This document shows, piece after piece, positions 11,601-26,600 of a DNA stretch of 64,000 bases. Within the stretch, counting starts at the first letter, position 1. Every line of letters begins with the position of its first letter. Source of the DNA: Unio delphinus (lineage: Eukaryota; Mollusca; Bivalvia; Unionida; Unionidae); assembly GCA_029339505.1 (NCBI GenBank), contig JAQISU010000108.1, positions 20,655,501 to 20,719,500 of the forward strand, given 5' to 3'. The position numbers were made by a program, and so were the translations under genes. Below the pieces are notes generated by a model. It had not been told where the DNA came from. It made no database searches and saw nothing but the letters and a program-made list of their open reading frames with translations.

Positions 11601-14600
11601 CTTCTGACAGTTGCTGTTATCATGACAAGGTGACCACCAAGCTTGTGTCAAAAATCAGTACTTTTATCAGCAGTTATGGAGCAAAATCTACATTTAAACA
11701 GCAGCAAACAAAAGTAGTACAAAGAAAGTTATATACAGCCACAGGATGATTCTCTCTTGAAGGCGATCTTAAAAGCTAGAGGGACATTTTTGAAAGTAGT
11801 TGTTATAGGGTTTAATGCCTTTTTTCAGCACAAGATAGGCTATACATGGCAGCCAGTATAAATGGCAATGAAGAAACCAGGAATATCCCATAAAGAACCA
11901 CCAACAAATGAGAAGCTACATACCCATATTGGACGAGCCTCGGACTCGAACCCATGTTGATAGAGGTGAGATGACAGTGATCCATAATGGTGTGTGTGAT
12001 TAGGATTTTTAACATAGCTTTAAGAAATTTTCAGTCATATCACTACGATGTCTGCAATGAAGCAATTTAGTGATATCTAGTACTGGGGCATTATGCCGCA
12101 GACATGTAGCATGATGGCCCACCCAGTCACATTATCCTGACACCAGGCTGACCAGTCCTAACACCAACCTCTTAATGCTGAGCATCAAGTGAAGCAGCTG
12201 TTAGTACCATTTTTGTAAGTCTTTAGTATGATTCAGCCGGGGATCAATCCCACTACCTCTCACATCCATGGCAGATGCTCTAACCATTAGGCCACCAGAG
12301 CGGTGATCCATAATAGTGAGCGCTTTAAACCACTCAGCCCAGGAGTTCAAAACAAGTGGGAAGTTTTACAATGGATTCTTATCATGAAAAAATCCAAACT
12401 GTATATCCTCCACAGAGAATCAGTATAAGATAGTTCAAATCTGTGGTCAGCCTTTGACAACATGAGCAATACTGATTTAATATAGGCTGCTCTGTGTGTG
12501 CATGTGTGTGTGTGTGCATAGGATTTAAGTGCACATCATTACCATCAATGCTCGATCAGTTCGTTGATAAATTTGACAATAAAGCAATTTTGTGATTTTT
12601 TTTCAAAATCATTATGTGACACTAGATGTCTTGTTTTGCCTGAAGTAACAAAATTATCACAATAAGTGTAACAAAACAAAAGAATTATTTGGACAGCTAT
12701 CTAATCAAATATTTGAGCTTCATTGCACAAAAATTTTTGTTAATTTCTAACTAATTTACACTTGTCTATACAGATTTTTTTAAATACCTCTGTATAACAA
12801 CCTCAATAGAGGGACATTTGACAGCAAGCCGTTTGGTGACAACATGGAACAAACTGCACACAAAATAATCTTCTGCATTATTGACAACAAAATAATTTTT
12901 TTTTAAAATTGTGATAGAACTATGACATGATTAAAAGTCATATGAAAATCATCTAATTTACAAAAATGTACGGTATTGCCTCACCTCTATCTGGACATTA
13001 AGCTGGTGTTTGGAGGAAGAACTAGTGTTGGTTTCGTTTGCCGTTTTGCAAGCATTGATCAGCTGTGTAGCTGCTGTTGCCGAGTGCTTGGCAGCATTCT
13101 GTAAATTATAAGAAAAAAATAATGTCAAGCAATTTAACATAATAACTTTTCCTACCACATCTAAATTTCCTACAAACAAATAATCAATCCTGCATCTGCT
13201 TAAAACCAATAAAACGATTAAAAAAATCTTTACTACAATTCTACTACAGTGCAGTCTTTGGTTCATTAAATACAATTGAAGATAACCAGCATGTTATCAG
13301 TTCATGGTCAAGATTTTATACAACTTTATCGCAGGAAATGTTAAGAGTACAGTATTTTATGATTTCAAGAAAGTTTGAAAATTGAGATATGAATAAACTG
13401 ATTTTTCACTGAATGGAAATGGGACTTTACACTCAAATTAAAAATCACAGAACAGCTTATTTTTTATGTATAGTGTGAGCCTGATATAATGCGTCCTGCC
13501 CCGTGATAACATGAATTCTGATATAATGCGCCCTGCCCCGTGATAACATGAATTCTGATATAATGCGCCCTGCCCCGTGATAACATGAATTCTGATATAA
13601 TGCGCCCTGCCCCGTGATAACATGAATTCTGATATAATGCGCCCTGCCCCGTGATAACATGAATTCTGATATAATGCGCCCTGCCCCGTGATAACATGAA
13701 TTCTGATATAATGCGCCCTGCCCCGTGATAACATGAATTCTGATATAATGCGCCCTGCCCCGTGATAACATGAATTCTGATATAATGCGCCCTGCCCCGT
13801 GATAACATGAATTCTGATATAATGCGCCCTGCCCCGTGATAACATGAATTCTGATATAATGCGCCCTGCCCCGTGATAACATGAATTCTGATATAATGCG
13901 CCCTGCCCCGTGATAACATGAATTCTGATATAATGCGCCCTGCCCCGTGATAACATGAATTCTGATATAATGCGCCCTGCCCCGTGATAACATGAATTCT
14001 GATATAATGCGCCCTGCCCCGTGATAACATGAATTCTGATATAATGCGCCCTGCCCCGTGATAACATGAATTCTGATATAATGCGCCCTGCCCCGTGATA
14101 ACATGAATTCTGATATAATGCGCCCTGCCCCGTGATAACATGAATTCTGATATAATGCGCCCTGCCCCGTGATAACATGAATTCTGATATAATGCGCCCT
14201 GCCCCGTGATAACATGAATTCTGATATAATGCGCCCTGCCCCGTGATAACATGAATTCTGATATAATGCGCCCTGCCCCGTGATAACATGAATTCTGATA
14301 TAATGCGCCCTGCCCCGTGATAACATGAATTCTGATATAATGCGCCCTGCCCCGTGATAACATGAATTCTGATATAATGCGCCCTGCCCCGTGATAACAT
14401 GAATTCTGATATAACACAGTTGTGGTGTGGCTCCCAAATTTTCATATATTCATTCACACATGAAAAAATATTTCTGGTTTAAAGTACGTGAAATAGTGTA
14501 TAAATAGTTTATTAATATTTTCAGGAAGAGATCATGTATGAATTTGAATATAATATGATCATGGTGTGGTTCCTGAAATATTAAATACATGAATCTGTTT

Positions 14601-17600
14601 TTTAAAGTACAAGAAATAGCATGTAAAATGTTTATTATCATTTTGGGGAAGAGTTGGTGTAGGAATTCAAATATAATATGATCGTGGCATGGCTTCTGAA
14701 ATTTAACAATTTCACCATGTTCTTGAAGTGTTATGCCAAAACAAACATTATCGGAAATGTTACTTATTATTAATCCATGAGTAAAGCCAGTAAGTCATCT
14801 ATATGATTGTCTTTAATAAATTCTGTATACAATCATTGTTCAACAATAGCCGACATGTTTCTTTTTTAACTGCATGCACAAAAAAGCAGCAGACAATGAG
14901 GTGGTTGGAAAAAGATTATCACAATTTAATAAACATCAAAACAAATTTAAGCCGCCAACAAGTTTGCTGATCTTGGAGGTGTTATTAGACACAATCAGTT
15001 GACCAGTAAATAATGTCCGATTTTATTAGCTAGAAATTAAAAGGGTATGAAATTACAAATGCATTCAGCTTAAAAAACTTGATAAAAGTGATTCGTGACC
15101 ATTGCAGGTCCATTGCACTTAGTTCTTGGGTTTTACATGTGTATGATATTTGCTTATGAACTTGTTATTAATTTCCTATATTTTATAAAAATATTTTACC
15201 ATTATGAAAAAAGCAAGTTCACAAACATGTCGTTATCTGCCCAAGTGAAATTGTTTGCCCTGGATCAACTAAAGAAGGGTGAACAACAAACTCTGCTTGC
15301 CAAAAATCAAGTAATTAGTGAGTCCACTCTGGAGATGGTGGAAAAGAAGAAAAACATGTGCTGATTGTTATTTATTTTTGCTGTAGCCATTCAAATAGGC
15401 ATACAAATGTTAATTATTGGTAATTTACAATGAATAAAGAAAGGTACACAGAAACACGTATGAGAAAATTTTAGCAGTATGAAATTTGTATAGACTCCAT
15501 TCATAGACCCTGGAACACTGTACATGTGCTTCGTCTTTCTTAACCTAATTTTTTATGCTGTTAATTCTTCCCACTGAATTCAGACATAATGTTCTTAGAC
15601 AAAATTATTGAACATTTTAAATATGTATGCAAGTTTTGCAATGGAATTACATGTAATATAGATTAACTACTTGCCAAGATGGACCGATATCAGACGGTAA
15701 GTAAACGGTGTTAAAACTCTGTTCATGCTATAGACGTTGAATTCAGACACAATGATCTGTGAAAAAAGTTTTAAATATTTTAAATGTATTATGGATGAAC
15801 TGCATGCCACAATAGTACAGAGTGTTGATACCCTATCCATGATATACATTAGACGTGAATACACATATACATGTATTTGCCAATGTGTTGTTCTCGGAAA
15901 AAAGTAAAATATTGTAAAACCCTGCATCAACACGACCCTGCAATGAACATGATTGAAATTTTTGGACCCCAATTATGACATTATAGTGAGCTTTCACTGT
16001 ATAATAAATATTTATATTTCCATATCTGACCTTTAGCAGTATGTGCAATATGTCTAAGCATAGTTAAAACATAATTCAGAAAATAAAATAGAATTTAAAT
16101 AAATGCAGCAAATTTGAAACCAGGATAAAAAATACCTCACATATTAAATTTTTATCTACAGCTCCATCTATATCTCAGCGAATTTAAATGGATTCTGCAG
16201 AAAACTGTGTCACCTCTGAACTCCCACCATAGCGTATAGTATACTTTTGAAACAATAGAAAACATTGATAATGGACTTAACACAAGTGCACTGACACCAA
16301 GTTGTTTTGTTTTCTGAAAACACCGGAGTGATCAGCCCCTAAATGAATATTTGTCAGTGATTACCTCTAATCTTTGGATCAGTCTTCTTTTCAGGGCATT
16401 GCTAGCAGCAGCATTTGTTGCAGATCTCAATTCCTCTGCTGCAACCCTCAGCATCTGTTGTCTCTCTGAGTCATTAGGACTTGTAGCACAGCCCTACAAA
16501 GCAAAACAGATCAATAAACACTGGGAAATGACTTTTTTCTATTTTTTTGGGTGCAGTTCACTAGACAATCTTCTGACGTACAAACATTATTTTAAGTGTT
16601 AGATATTGTCTAAATCTACTGATGTACATACAAATATCAACAATGACCAGGGGAGAAATAAAACCTTGATCTGGACAAATCAAAATGTACACAAGGGTGT
16701 TTTCATGTAGGGTCTAATGCCATTTTTCAGCACACGATAGGCTATATATAGCGGCCAGTATTAATGGTGGAGGAAGAACCCGGAAAGAACTACCAACCCA
16801 CGAGAAGCTACTGGCAAGCTTTCCCACATACCCACATTGGCTGAATCCGAGATTCAAACCCATATAGACAGTGGTGAGATTGCAGTGATCCATAAAGGAG
16901 AGCGCTCTAGAGCACTAGGCCACTCTGGGCCCCTTGTACACAAGGTATTATTTGAGGAGAAGAAACAAAACAACTTTAAAACAAAAACAAGTTTTACACG
17001 TGCACTCCACATCTTGGCTTAAAGACATTTAAAACACGCATTCCACATCTTGGCTTAAAGACATTTAAAACACGCATTCCACATCTTGCCTTAAAGGCAT
17101 CTAAATTTGTATACCACATCTGGCCTAAAGGCATTTACACATTTATACTACCTCTTGCCTTCAAGGCATTTACACATGTATACCACAGCTTGCTTTCAAG
17201 GCATTTACACATGTATGCTACATCATGCCTTGAAGGCATTTACACATTGCCTTAAATGCATTTACACATGTATACTACATCATGCCTTGAAGGCATTTAC
17301 ACATGTATATACCACATCTGGCCTTAAAGGTGTTTACACTTTTATACCATATCATGCCTTAAATGCATTTACAAATGTATACTATATATTGCCTTAAAGG
17401 CATTTACAAATACATACCACATCTTGTGTTGAAGGCATTTAGACTTGTATATACCACATCTTGCCTTAAAGGCATTTCCATATGCATACCACATCTTGCC
17501 TTAAAGGCATTTCCATATGCATACCACATCTTGCCTTAAAGGCATTTATATATGCATACCACATCTTGCCTGAAAGGCATTTACACTTGCATACCATATC

Positions 17601-20600
17601 CTGCCTTAAAGGCACAAGCAAAAACATAGAGAAAAGAATGCAGTACCTTGGCAGCTTCCACCATCTTAGCTGTGGCATCAGCAAGTGCTTTGGCAGCAGC
17701 TAACAATCTCTTCTGGACATCCGAATCTGGATGAGACTCGGCCTGACCACGGATAGCATTAACTAGTTGGGAGGTGGCCTGAAAACAGCAGTTAGTGTGG
17801 CTATCAGTATATGTGCATACAGGTAAATCAAGAGATCTTTATATTATCATCATCATCATTCATCAAAAAAACTGAAATTCTTGTCTCCACTGTTTAAATC
17901 TTAACCTTTAACCTTTTTATCATTTAGTGGTCATGGCAGAGTATCCCACATAATATGGCTTTGAAATGAATAACAAAATGCTTAGTATAACATTACCTGT
18001 GCAAGTTGCCTAGCCTGTTTGACCATCTCATGTGCATCTCCCACACTGCTGAAAAGGCGATCAGTGACTGTTAGTATGGTGTCTACAGCCTGCTCATGGG
18101 TCTCCTGGACCTAAAAACAAATATGAGCAATTAAATGAATTTGGAATATCACAATCATATAACGAATCAAAAAGCTAAATAATGTCTTTATAGTAAATAC
18201 AATATTTATATGCAACAGTAATTTGGTTTAAAAGATTATTCTTTAAAAAAATTCTTTCTGTATTAATATTTTACCTCTATCCTATATATGCCAAGCATCA
18301 CAAGTTCTCACTTTAAATATCTTAGGAGTGTAAAGTGTAATATTTGGTTCAGCGTCAAAAACCTTTAGATTCATGTGACTGTTTCTCCTATAGTATCCAT
18401 GAATTTACGTGAAGTGATTATAAGAATGGTGCCATTGAAAACATTTTTCTGCTTTATGTTGGTTTTCAGTGAACTGTTTCTACCTCATCTCACTTCAGAA
18501 CTGAATTCATTAATAAAAACCATCTACAGTAGTTGTCAGAGTGGCCTAAGTGATAAATGACAAACTCTGCTTTTAATACAATCACACATGTTAAGATATT
18601 AGTTGTCACAAAGGACATCACATAATATTTTTCTACTGCGTCTTTTATAAAGCTGTGGAGCTAAAATTAAAACGCTCCTTTGCAGCCTTTACCCTTACCA
18701 GCCTGGACAAATAACTGGACCCAAATATGTCATTCTATAAAGTAATCTAACATTTCTAAACTGGCCATCCTATTTTTGCTTGCTTCTTTGTGATATTATG
18801 TAACCAACCTGACATAAATGGAATGATTGTGTTATGCTGCTGGTAAAGTTTTCTCATATTGGCAAAAAATACTTTTGTGTTCTGCTGCTGAACTCATCCT
18901 TCATCCTTCTGTAATAATGGCAAGGAAGGAAACTGTGGCTTTTGGTAATGAAACTGACTTTTAACATCAAAATTACTAAATTAAATCCATATTGAAATCT
19001 TAAGCAATCTGGAAGATCTCACCTTGGTTGGTCCTGCTCCTTTCTTCAGATGTTGCAGCAGATCATTAAGTGCCTGTGTGACAGCTGTAGCAGCAGTTCC
19101 AAGATCTTGTAGGAGTTTCTCATCTTGGCTGGCCATCTGAGAGGAATCTACAACTCCCTCGACAGATCCAGCTACCATCTTGGCAGCCTCAATCAGCTGC
19201 TCCTGGCATGCAGGACTGCTGATACTTGGAGCCACAACCTGGACACAAATAATATGTACAAGTAATTTGTATGACACTATTAGAGCAAGAATCTGATAAA
19301 AATTCCACACAATCATGTGATTCATGAAAAGCAAAATTTATTTTCTTCACTCCATTTTAAACATGCTTATCAGAAATCATAGCATCAATTGTTGGGAATC
19401 TATACAGCCTGTTCAGAACTGGACTTTCCTTATCAGCCAAGAGCTGGGTGATTTACCTGGCTACTTTTAGAAGGAAAAAAAAAAACCTTTATCCCTGTTG
19501 AGGGAGGTTCCCAACCCGGCCATATACTTTGGCAACTCATCTCCAACATTAAACTTAATGGAAGACCCTACAGAATGGATATTCCATCTGTTACAAAAAG
19601 AGGTGAGATGGCAGTGATCCGTAATGGAGAGCACTTTAGACCACTCAGCTGCTTGGGCTGCCCCCCCACCTTTTTTTTAAAGACTGAGGTCTAGTGATCG
19701 TACAAAGTGGAGCAGCATCAAGTTTCATGGGAATAAAATGAGATACGAATGGATAGTTCTGAACCTCACTGAATCAATGTCTTCTTGAAATTCTGGTATA
19801 TACATTGATTGCTGTAGTACTGGCTCCAAAGCAAGTACAACCTCAGAAGTAACTACATACTAAAACAAGTACTCATTCCTAGCACATTTTTGTCAATAAA
19901 TTATTTAGAAAATGGTCAATACATCTCAATTCAAGTCTTAAATCAATAATAATAAACAAACAAGAAAGGATAAATGTGTAAATTGACTTTTTCCCACATA
20001 CTGAGACCATCAATCCCACAGGACAGGGCTGAATTCTGAAAGGATCAAAGAGGTCAATTCAATTATGCAGCATACTATTTTGCTTTGTTCCACAGAAATA
20101 AGCATTCAATATATTGCTACTGAAATATATCGGGACTTAGATCAAATTATTATAACGTCTATAGCTGAAGTAACTTACCTTAGTGCAAGCAACAAGCTGT
20201 GATGTGGCAAGGGCACACTGAGTGGCAGAACTGATGACACGATTCTGTATTGCCTGGTTATCTGCTGTACTGGCCACATTTTTGGCTTTACGGACCAATT
20301 CTGCTGTGGCATTTGCAACAGCTTTAGCTAAGGCTAGCAAAGTTTCCTGAAATTAATGGTCATCAAAATAAAGCAAATGTTGTTTCTGTTACTAAAGAAA
20401 TTGATAATTTCACAAGGTTCCTAAAACCAATGTGCAGTCAATAAGCTCACTCTGAAAAGGGATCCCCCTCCTCGATGTTGTGATAACTGCTGAGAAACGA
20501 TACAATCTGAACCCCAGAATTTACCATAATATTATCAATTTGAAAGACCATCAAGTCAAAAGAAATAATTTCAAATACTATTTATTTTGCATGGCAATAT

Positions 20601-23600
20601 TTAAATGCTTTCAAAACTACCATATACACTCGTATACAAGTCAGATCCATTGCAAACTGAAGGCACATTGCAGATTTGAGCATATACAATTATTAGGATT
20701 AATCTGCAGATCAAACAACATAAGACTAATAGGGTAGGACTTATACACAAGTATATACAGTAAATAGACAAAAATAGTTGTCAGTTGTCAAAGGCTTCTA
20801 CACAAACTCTTACCCTGTCAGCTTATTAAAGGACAACTGTATACTTATCTATTGTACATTAATATCCACAAGGAAATAAATGTAGTATTACCAAACTGAA
20901 CTGACTATAAGACCTGACTTTTCAAAATATGTGTGAGACAATTATGTGATGAGGCTTACTATTATCATAAATAGAAGGAAGATCACCCCCATCCCCCAAA
21001 CCCTCTATGTAGAACAAAAGTATACTTGTGTAAGAAATATAAACTATTTTTTTGGGCATCAATCCAGTTTTAAGGAGGCATATTGTGTTCCTTTCAATGA
21101 ACAAACTAACTTCATAATGTTTTCTACCACAAATTACCAATCAAAAACTGTCAATCCTGCTTTATTTAAAGGTGACCACAGCTGATTATGAATCAACCAA
21201 ACAACAGCATTGTTGTAACTTATTTCAAAATCACTTCTGACATAAATTATAAATTAACTCGAGTTTTGATATCGAATTCCTATGTAGTTTTTATTATATA
21301 ACATGTAAAACTTCAAACTTGGTCTTCCCTTACAAATTTTGACAAAAATATTTAACACATAAAATAATACTGTAATAATACTAAGGTATGCAAGGTAAAA
21401 TTCATACAATTAGCTTTCGTATGTAATTTTAAACAAACTCGTACAATGATGAGCTGAAAAGGCTAAAAACTGGTTTGTTCTTGGCATTTTTGCATGGTAA
21501 AGTGTCATGCCCAAGGTCACAAATGACTGGAGAATTTTAAAAATACATTAAAAATCTAAATCAAACACATCTTACAACTCAATCAAGAGAAAATACGGTG
21601 ACTCGACAAGACAATAAGACCTTAGGACCTTACTCAACTAACCTGATAAGCTTTATCCATGTCCTCTGCTGACTCTCCGATCTCGTCCATAACCTCCTGA
21701 CTCGCTTCCCCTACTCTGCTTGCTGCAGCCAACAGATTCTGTCTTGGCTGTAAAACAAAATAAATGTCAACATGCTTCCACCTGGTCTTACACTTGCATC
21801 TCTTGAAGTGCCACTACCACCACACATTCATTTCTTTTAACATTTTGGGAATATACCCGTTCTTAATTTTGTCTCATTTTCCAAGGAATTCTTTTGAAGC
21901 AATGGAAAAGAGAGACATTTTGATGCTTAAACCATTACTCCAAGATTAAATCAAGATACAAAATCTATAATTTATAATTATTAAATTTTTCTCCTATAAA
22001 ATTTCAACCTAAAAATGATTTTAATGACAACCCAAAATGAGGCTGACCGACCATAGGATCAAATGATCTGTGCAGGATGTGGCGATATTTATGAAAGCCA
22101 CACAAGAAGCAGTCTAAAATCAATGTACATCACAGTGACAGTAACCAATGAGCTGATAGTAATTTTAATTTGAAAACAATACAATACCTCATTTCAAAGC
22201 TATGCTAGGATGTTCTATTTTCAAAGCTATCAACTTCAACAGAAATGTTAGATGCAACTGTTATTAACTGCTGCTGCTAGAATGTTGAATGCTACTGCAA
22301 ACTAAGTTCAGCATGTTCTGGTTTAAAATTCAGGTTTAGACAATTTGCTGATTGAGATACCAAATATAAACAAATTACAGCTGCTACTCTTACAAAGAAA
22401 TCATGAAATTTCACAGGTGCATTGAAAACACAGCTTCATTTTTACTCCATCTTTAACCTCTACTGTACATCTTTACAGACCAATTAGCAAATAAAGAAAA
22501 GACTGGAGCTAAATCTTACATCTGAATCCGAATTCCTTTTTGATACACCAGGTCTCAATGCATAATGAATAAATGCATATGAATGGCCTAACTTAAAATA
22601 ATTAGTTTATTCTTAAGATTTATTACACAGCTTCTGTCATGAGTTGAAAGCTTTCATCACTTCTTTGCTGAATTATCTTACTGTTTAAATATAATTATAC
22701 AACATGCAACTAATGTGACCTAATTCAAATAACACATGAATGGCTGAATTCTCATTCTTTAAAATTAATGTTTTACATAAGTAAGTTGTCAATACATATA
22801 CACAAAACAAGATTCAGAAAACTTACGGAAAAATCTTGTGAAAACTGTTCATTGCATTTTTAAGTTGTCTTCATTTCTTTCTTTATTTAACAATTAAAGA
22901 AAATAATTATAATGAAACTTAAAAGACAGAGAATGTGTACCATCATTAAAACATAATACAATAATTTATTTTAGCCATATAAAAACAAACCAAGTCTATG
23001 CATCACATTTTGTTTTGTTACAGTCAAGATTATTAACATTATTTAAATTGTGCTCAAAACAAATTAATACAAGGTCATAAATGAGCTGTATACAAGTTGA
23101 AAAGAGGGTTGGATTAATACTGGTGCAGGTAATACCATATTTCTCTGATGATATGTTCATGTTCCAGAGGCTGCCCCCATCTCCAAACCCTTGGAAAAAC
23201 TTTCAACCGATTGGGGGGGGGGGGATAAAAATGTCAACCAACATTTGTAACATTTTGCAGTTTATTTTAAAAGATTCAAACATTTTTCTTTCCTACTTTT
23301 AAAGTCCCTGCAACATGGAGGAAAAAAATAAAAAAAAAATACTTTAAAACTGAGTAAATTTCAGTCACCCTATTAAAATTAATTATTCACAGGTATTACT
23401 TTAAGCCCTATCACCTGTCTAGAATTTATTAGAATAAAACACTTACCACCTAGTGTTTGTGTAGTAATTGCTCCTGTATTGACTTAAGACTTGGCAAACT
23501 GTATAAGTGTACAGTGATCCTGTATTGAATTGGCACACTGTATTAGTATACAGTCAGTGATCTTTTATTGACCCATCACACTATATCAGTGTACAGTCAG

Positions 23601-26600
23601 TGATCTTGTATTTACTTGGCACACTGTATTACTCCAGTCAGTGATCTTGTATTTACTTGGCATACTATATTAGTTTAAAGTCTGTGATCTTCTACTGACT
23701 GGGAACATTATGTTAGTGCAGTCAGTGATCTTGTATTTACTTGTCACATTATGTTAGTGCAGTAAGTGATCTTGTATTTACTTGTCACACTGTATTAGTG
23801 CAGTCAGTGATCTCCTATTGACTGGGCACATTATGTTAGTGCACAGTCAGTGATCCTGTATTGACATGGCAAACTGTATTAGTGTACAGTCAGTGATCCT
23901 GTCTGTATTGACATGGCAAACTGTATTAGCATACAGTCAGTGATCTTGTATTGAAACTACTCACACAAATTATTAAATTTCAATCCTTGTAAATTCAAAA
24001 TAATATAAAATACACAATGGAAAATAGTTTTGCATTTTAGACTGTTATTTAAAATAAATATTCTCATGTTAATTTTATCCAACCATTACACTACAAGATT
24101 TCAGACATTACTTAAATGACCTAAACTTGTCAACTTCAAATGATTTTTCTTCAAATAAAAAGTAATTATGCTTTCTGAATGATATTTCATCAGAAGAAAT
24201 AAATACTTTAACTTGGTAGAACTGCTCTTACATGTGGGCAAAATATGGCCCATGGGCCGAATCCTTCTTTCTTCAGGACCAGGTTTAATCTGCTAATTTA
24301 CAATCAGAGGGTGTGGCTCTAAGGATCGCTCATCAAGCTCATGCCCTGGAGTAAGTTGCCAATGCCAGATTTAATATCACTGCCAGTTGCCTAATATATT
24401 GTAAAGTGCCCTATTGGAAAAACATTGACTTTACTCTATAAAGACATATCCAAGACAAAGCCCATTCCCTACTTTGTGAAAAATATACCCTGCTGGCCCA
24501 TTCGTGTTATCATCAGAGAAATATAGTATACTGATTTAAACAAGAAGAACAAAACTTCCAAATGATTATCATGAAAATAAGTCTTAAAAACAACTTACTG
24601 AATTAACCTTTCACTGGAATCAATTATCAAGAATGCTAAAACATCACAAGTCTTAAAAACAGCTTTGAAATCGATATCAAGAATGCTAAAAACAAAAAAA
24701 GGTCTTAAAAATAGCTTGCTGAATTAACCTTTCACTTATATCAATGTAAAGATGCTAAAAACATAAGAAAAGGTCTTTAAAGCAGTTTTCTGAATTAAAC
24801 TTTCACTGAAATCGATATCAAAAATGCTAAAAACATTAAAATAATCTTAAAAACAGCTTACTTTGAAATCAATATGAAGAATGCTAAACAACATTAAAAA
24901 AAAGGTCTTTAACCTTTCACTGAAATCGATATCAAGAATGCTAAAAACATCAAAATAATCTTAAAAACGGCTTTGAAATCAATATCAAGAATGCTAACAA
25001 AAACACTAACACCATTGAAAAGAAATGAATTTCTTCAGCTTTACTAAAAACATGTGCCAAAAATACTAACAGTACATAAATAATAACATGAGTACTATGA
25101 ACAGTGCACTGTAATTTTATGGAAACTGAACAAACAACAGATGGACTGATGTACATATATATTTGCTTACAAGTCTACAGTAAATTTACTGAAAATTCAA
25201 CTCATGCTGAGTAAGGTTCATCTTAAAAGCACAAGCTACAAAAAAAATTCATAAATCTAGGGAATTACTGGAATTTATCAAATTACTGCAATGGGAAAAT
25301 ACCACTTCCCCACCAATCAAAACTGAACATATATGGTCTGGTACCTCAACTGGGAAAGTTTAACTATATTTCAATTAGTCAAAAAGCCACAGACTGGTTT
25401 TGTTTCAATGATTAGTGATATGTTTCGATTAATTATAAAATATATAACACCATCATTCTATGGCTTTGCAAGTTACTAATCACAGCAATAACTGACCACA
25501 CCCCACACCATCTATCTCATATTTAAATTATTCTAAAAAATAATCCATAAAATCATAGAAAAAGTGAAAATCCCCCAAAAATAGAAGATTACAGTTCTTG
25601 GTTTGAAGCAATGAAGTTTTGATCTTTATTTGCCTTTATCAGAAGCCAAATCTAATTACCAAGGGATATTTCCAAAGTAATCTATAGCACATGAGCAAAA
25701 AAAAAACCTTAGCTAGAGCACTTGCCTTGTTTTCTCAGCTGACGATCCTCTGATCAGGCTGTGATTTTGATATTTTTGTTTAATGGCAAGTAGAATCCTA
25801 CAACTCTGTGTGTGTCTGACCTTAATCCCATTGCTTGTAATGGAGGCACTTGCTTTCTTTTCCCCAGATGATAATCCAATGATTGAGGTGTAATATTGAT
25901 ATTTGTTTAATAGCAAGAAGTCCTACAACTTTGTGTGTCTTGACATTAATCCCATTTCACATGCTTTGTTTTCCCAGATAAGAATCCTTGACTGAGCCAC
26001 AAATTTTTTACACTTGTTCAGTGCCAAGTAGAGTCCTATATTCAGTTAACTGATGGTTCTTATTTTAACTCTTTGTGACCATTCTGCATAACTGACACCA
26101 TTTCAGCTGCAGCATACCCTTTAATTGATCTTATGACCAAAACGTTGCTTAAAGAGCCCTATCATTTTCTGTGAATTTTATTGCACAAGATAGACACAAA
26201 ATAAATCAATTAATTTATGACATACTTCACTAAATGATATACCTGTATATTTCTACAATGACATTATATTCATTTTTTCCATAAATAAATATACCTATCT
26301 TTATATCCAGTTTGGCTTTGTTTTTCCAGTTTATCATCAACTTGCAACATTCACCGAAAATTATAGAACAGTCAATGAAAAATATACTTTTTGCAGCCCT
26401 AAATGGGGGGGGGGGGTGCTTATAGTAAACCTATAAGCAAATATATACTCTATGTACTAAAAACATGACAACTTAATACACTCCTTCCTATGGCAAGCAT
26501 ATAGTAAAAAGCAGTTGAAGAAAAAAGTTTTTGTTTTCCCAAAAATCAACCCAAATAAACTTACCAAAGCCATGGCACTCAGTAGGTACTGCATTAAAAA

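Larger units (their letters stand above)
13471..15999 (+). mobile_element. pogo/Tigger-like element, decayed
   Basis: The left end TAGTGTGAGCCTGATATAATG (13471) and the reverse complement of the right end, CAGTGAAAGCTCACTATAATG (near 15999), can be aligned as inverted ends of the pogo/Tigger type with TA on the outside. Inside are the 37-base array (13482-14414), diverged 130-base repeats (14405-14740), an HTH-like reading frame (about 15226-15364) and two copies of a TGAATTCAGACA.AATG repeat (15577 and 15738). The pairing of the two ends is my inference; they are only about 70% alike. Confidence 0.5.

Noticed and set aside
13482..14414. CRISPR-like array
   Set aside because: The units are contiguous with no unique spacers, and the locus is plainly eukaryotic.
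13438..14457. Minus-strand open frames of 317-339 codons with a repeated peptide
   Set aside because: They exist in all three frames because the 37-base unit has no stop codons. They are repeat artefacts in an intron, not a repeat protein.
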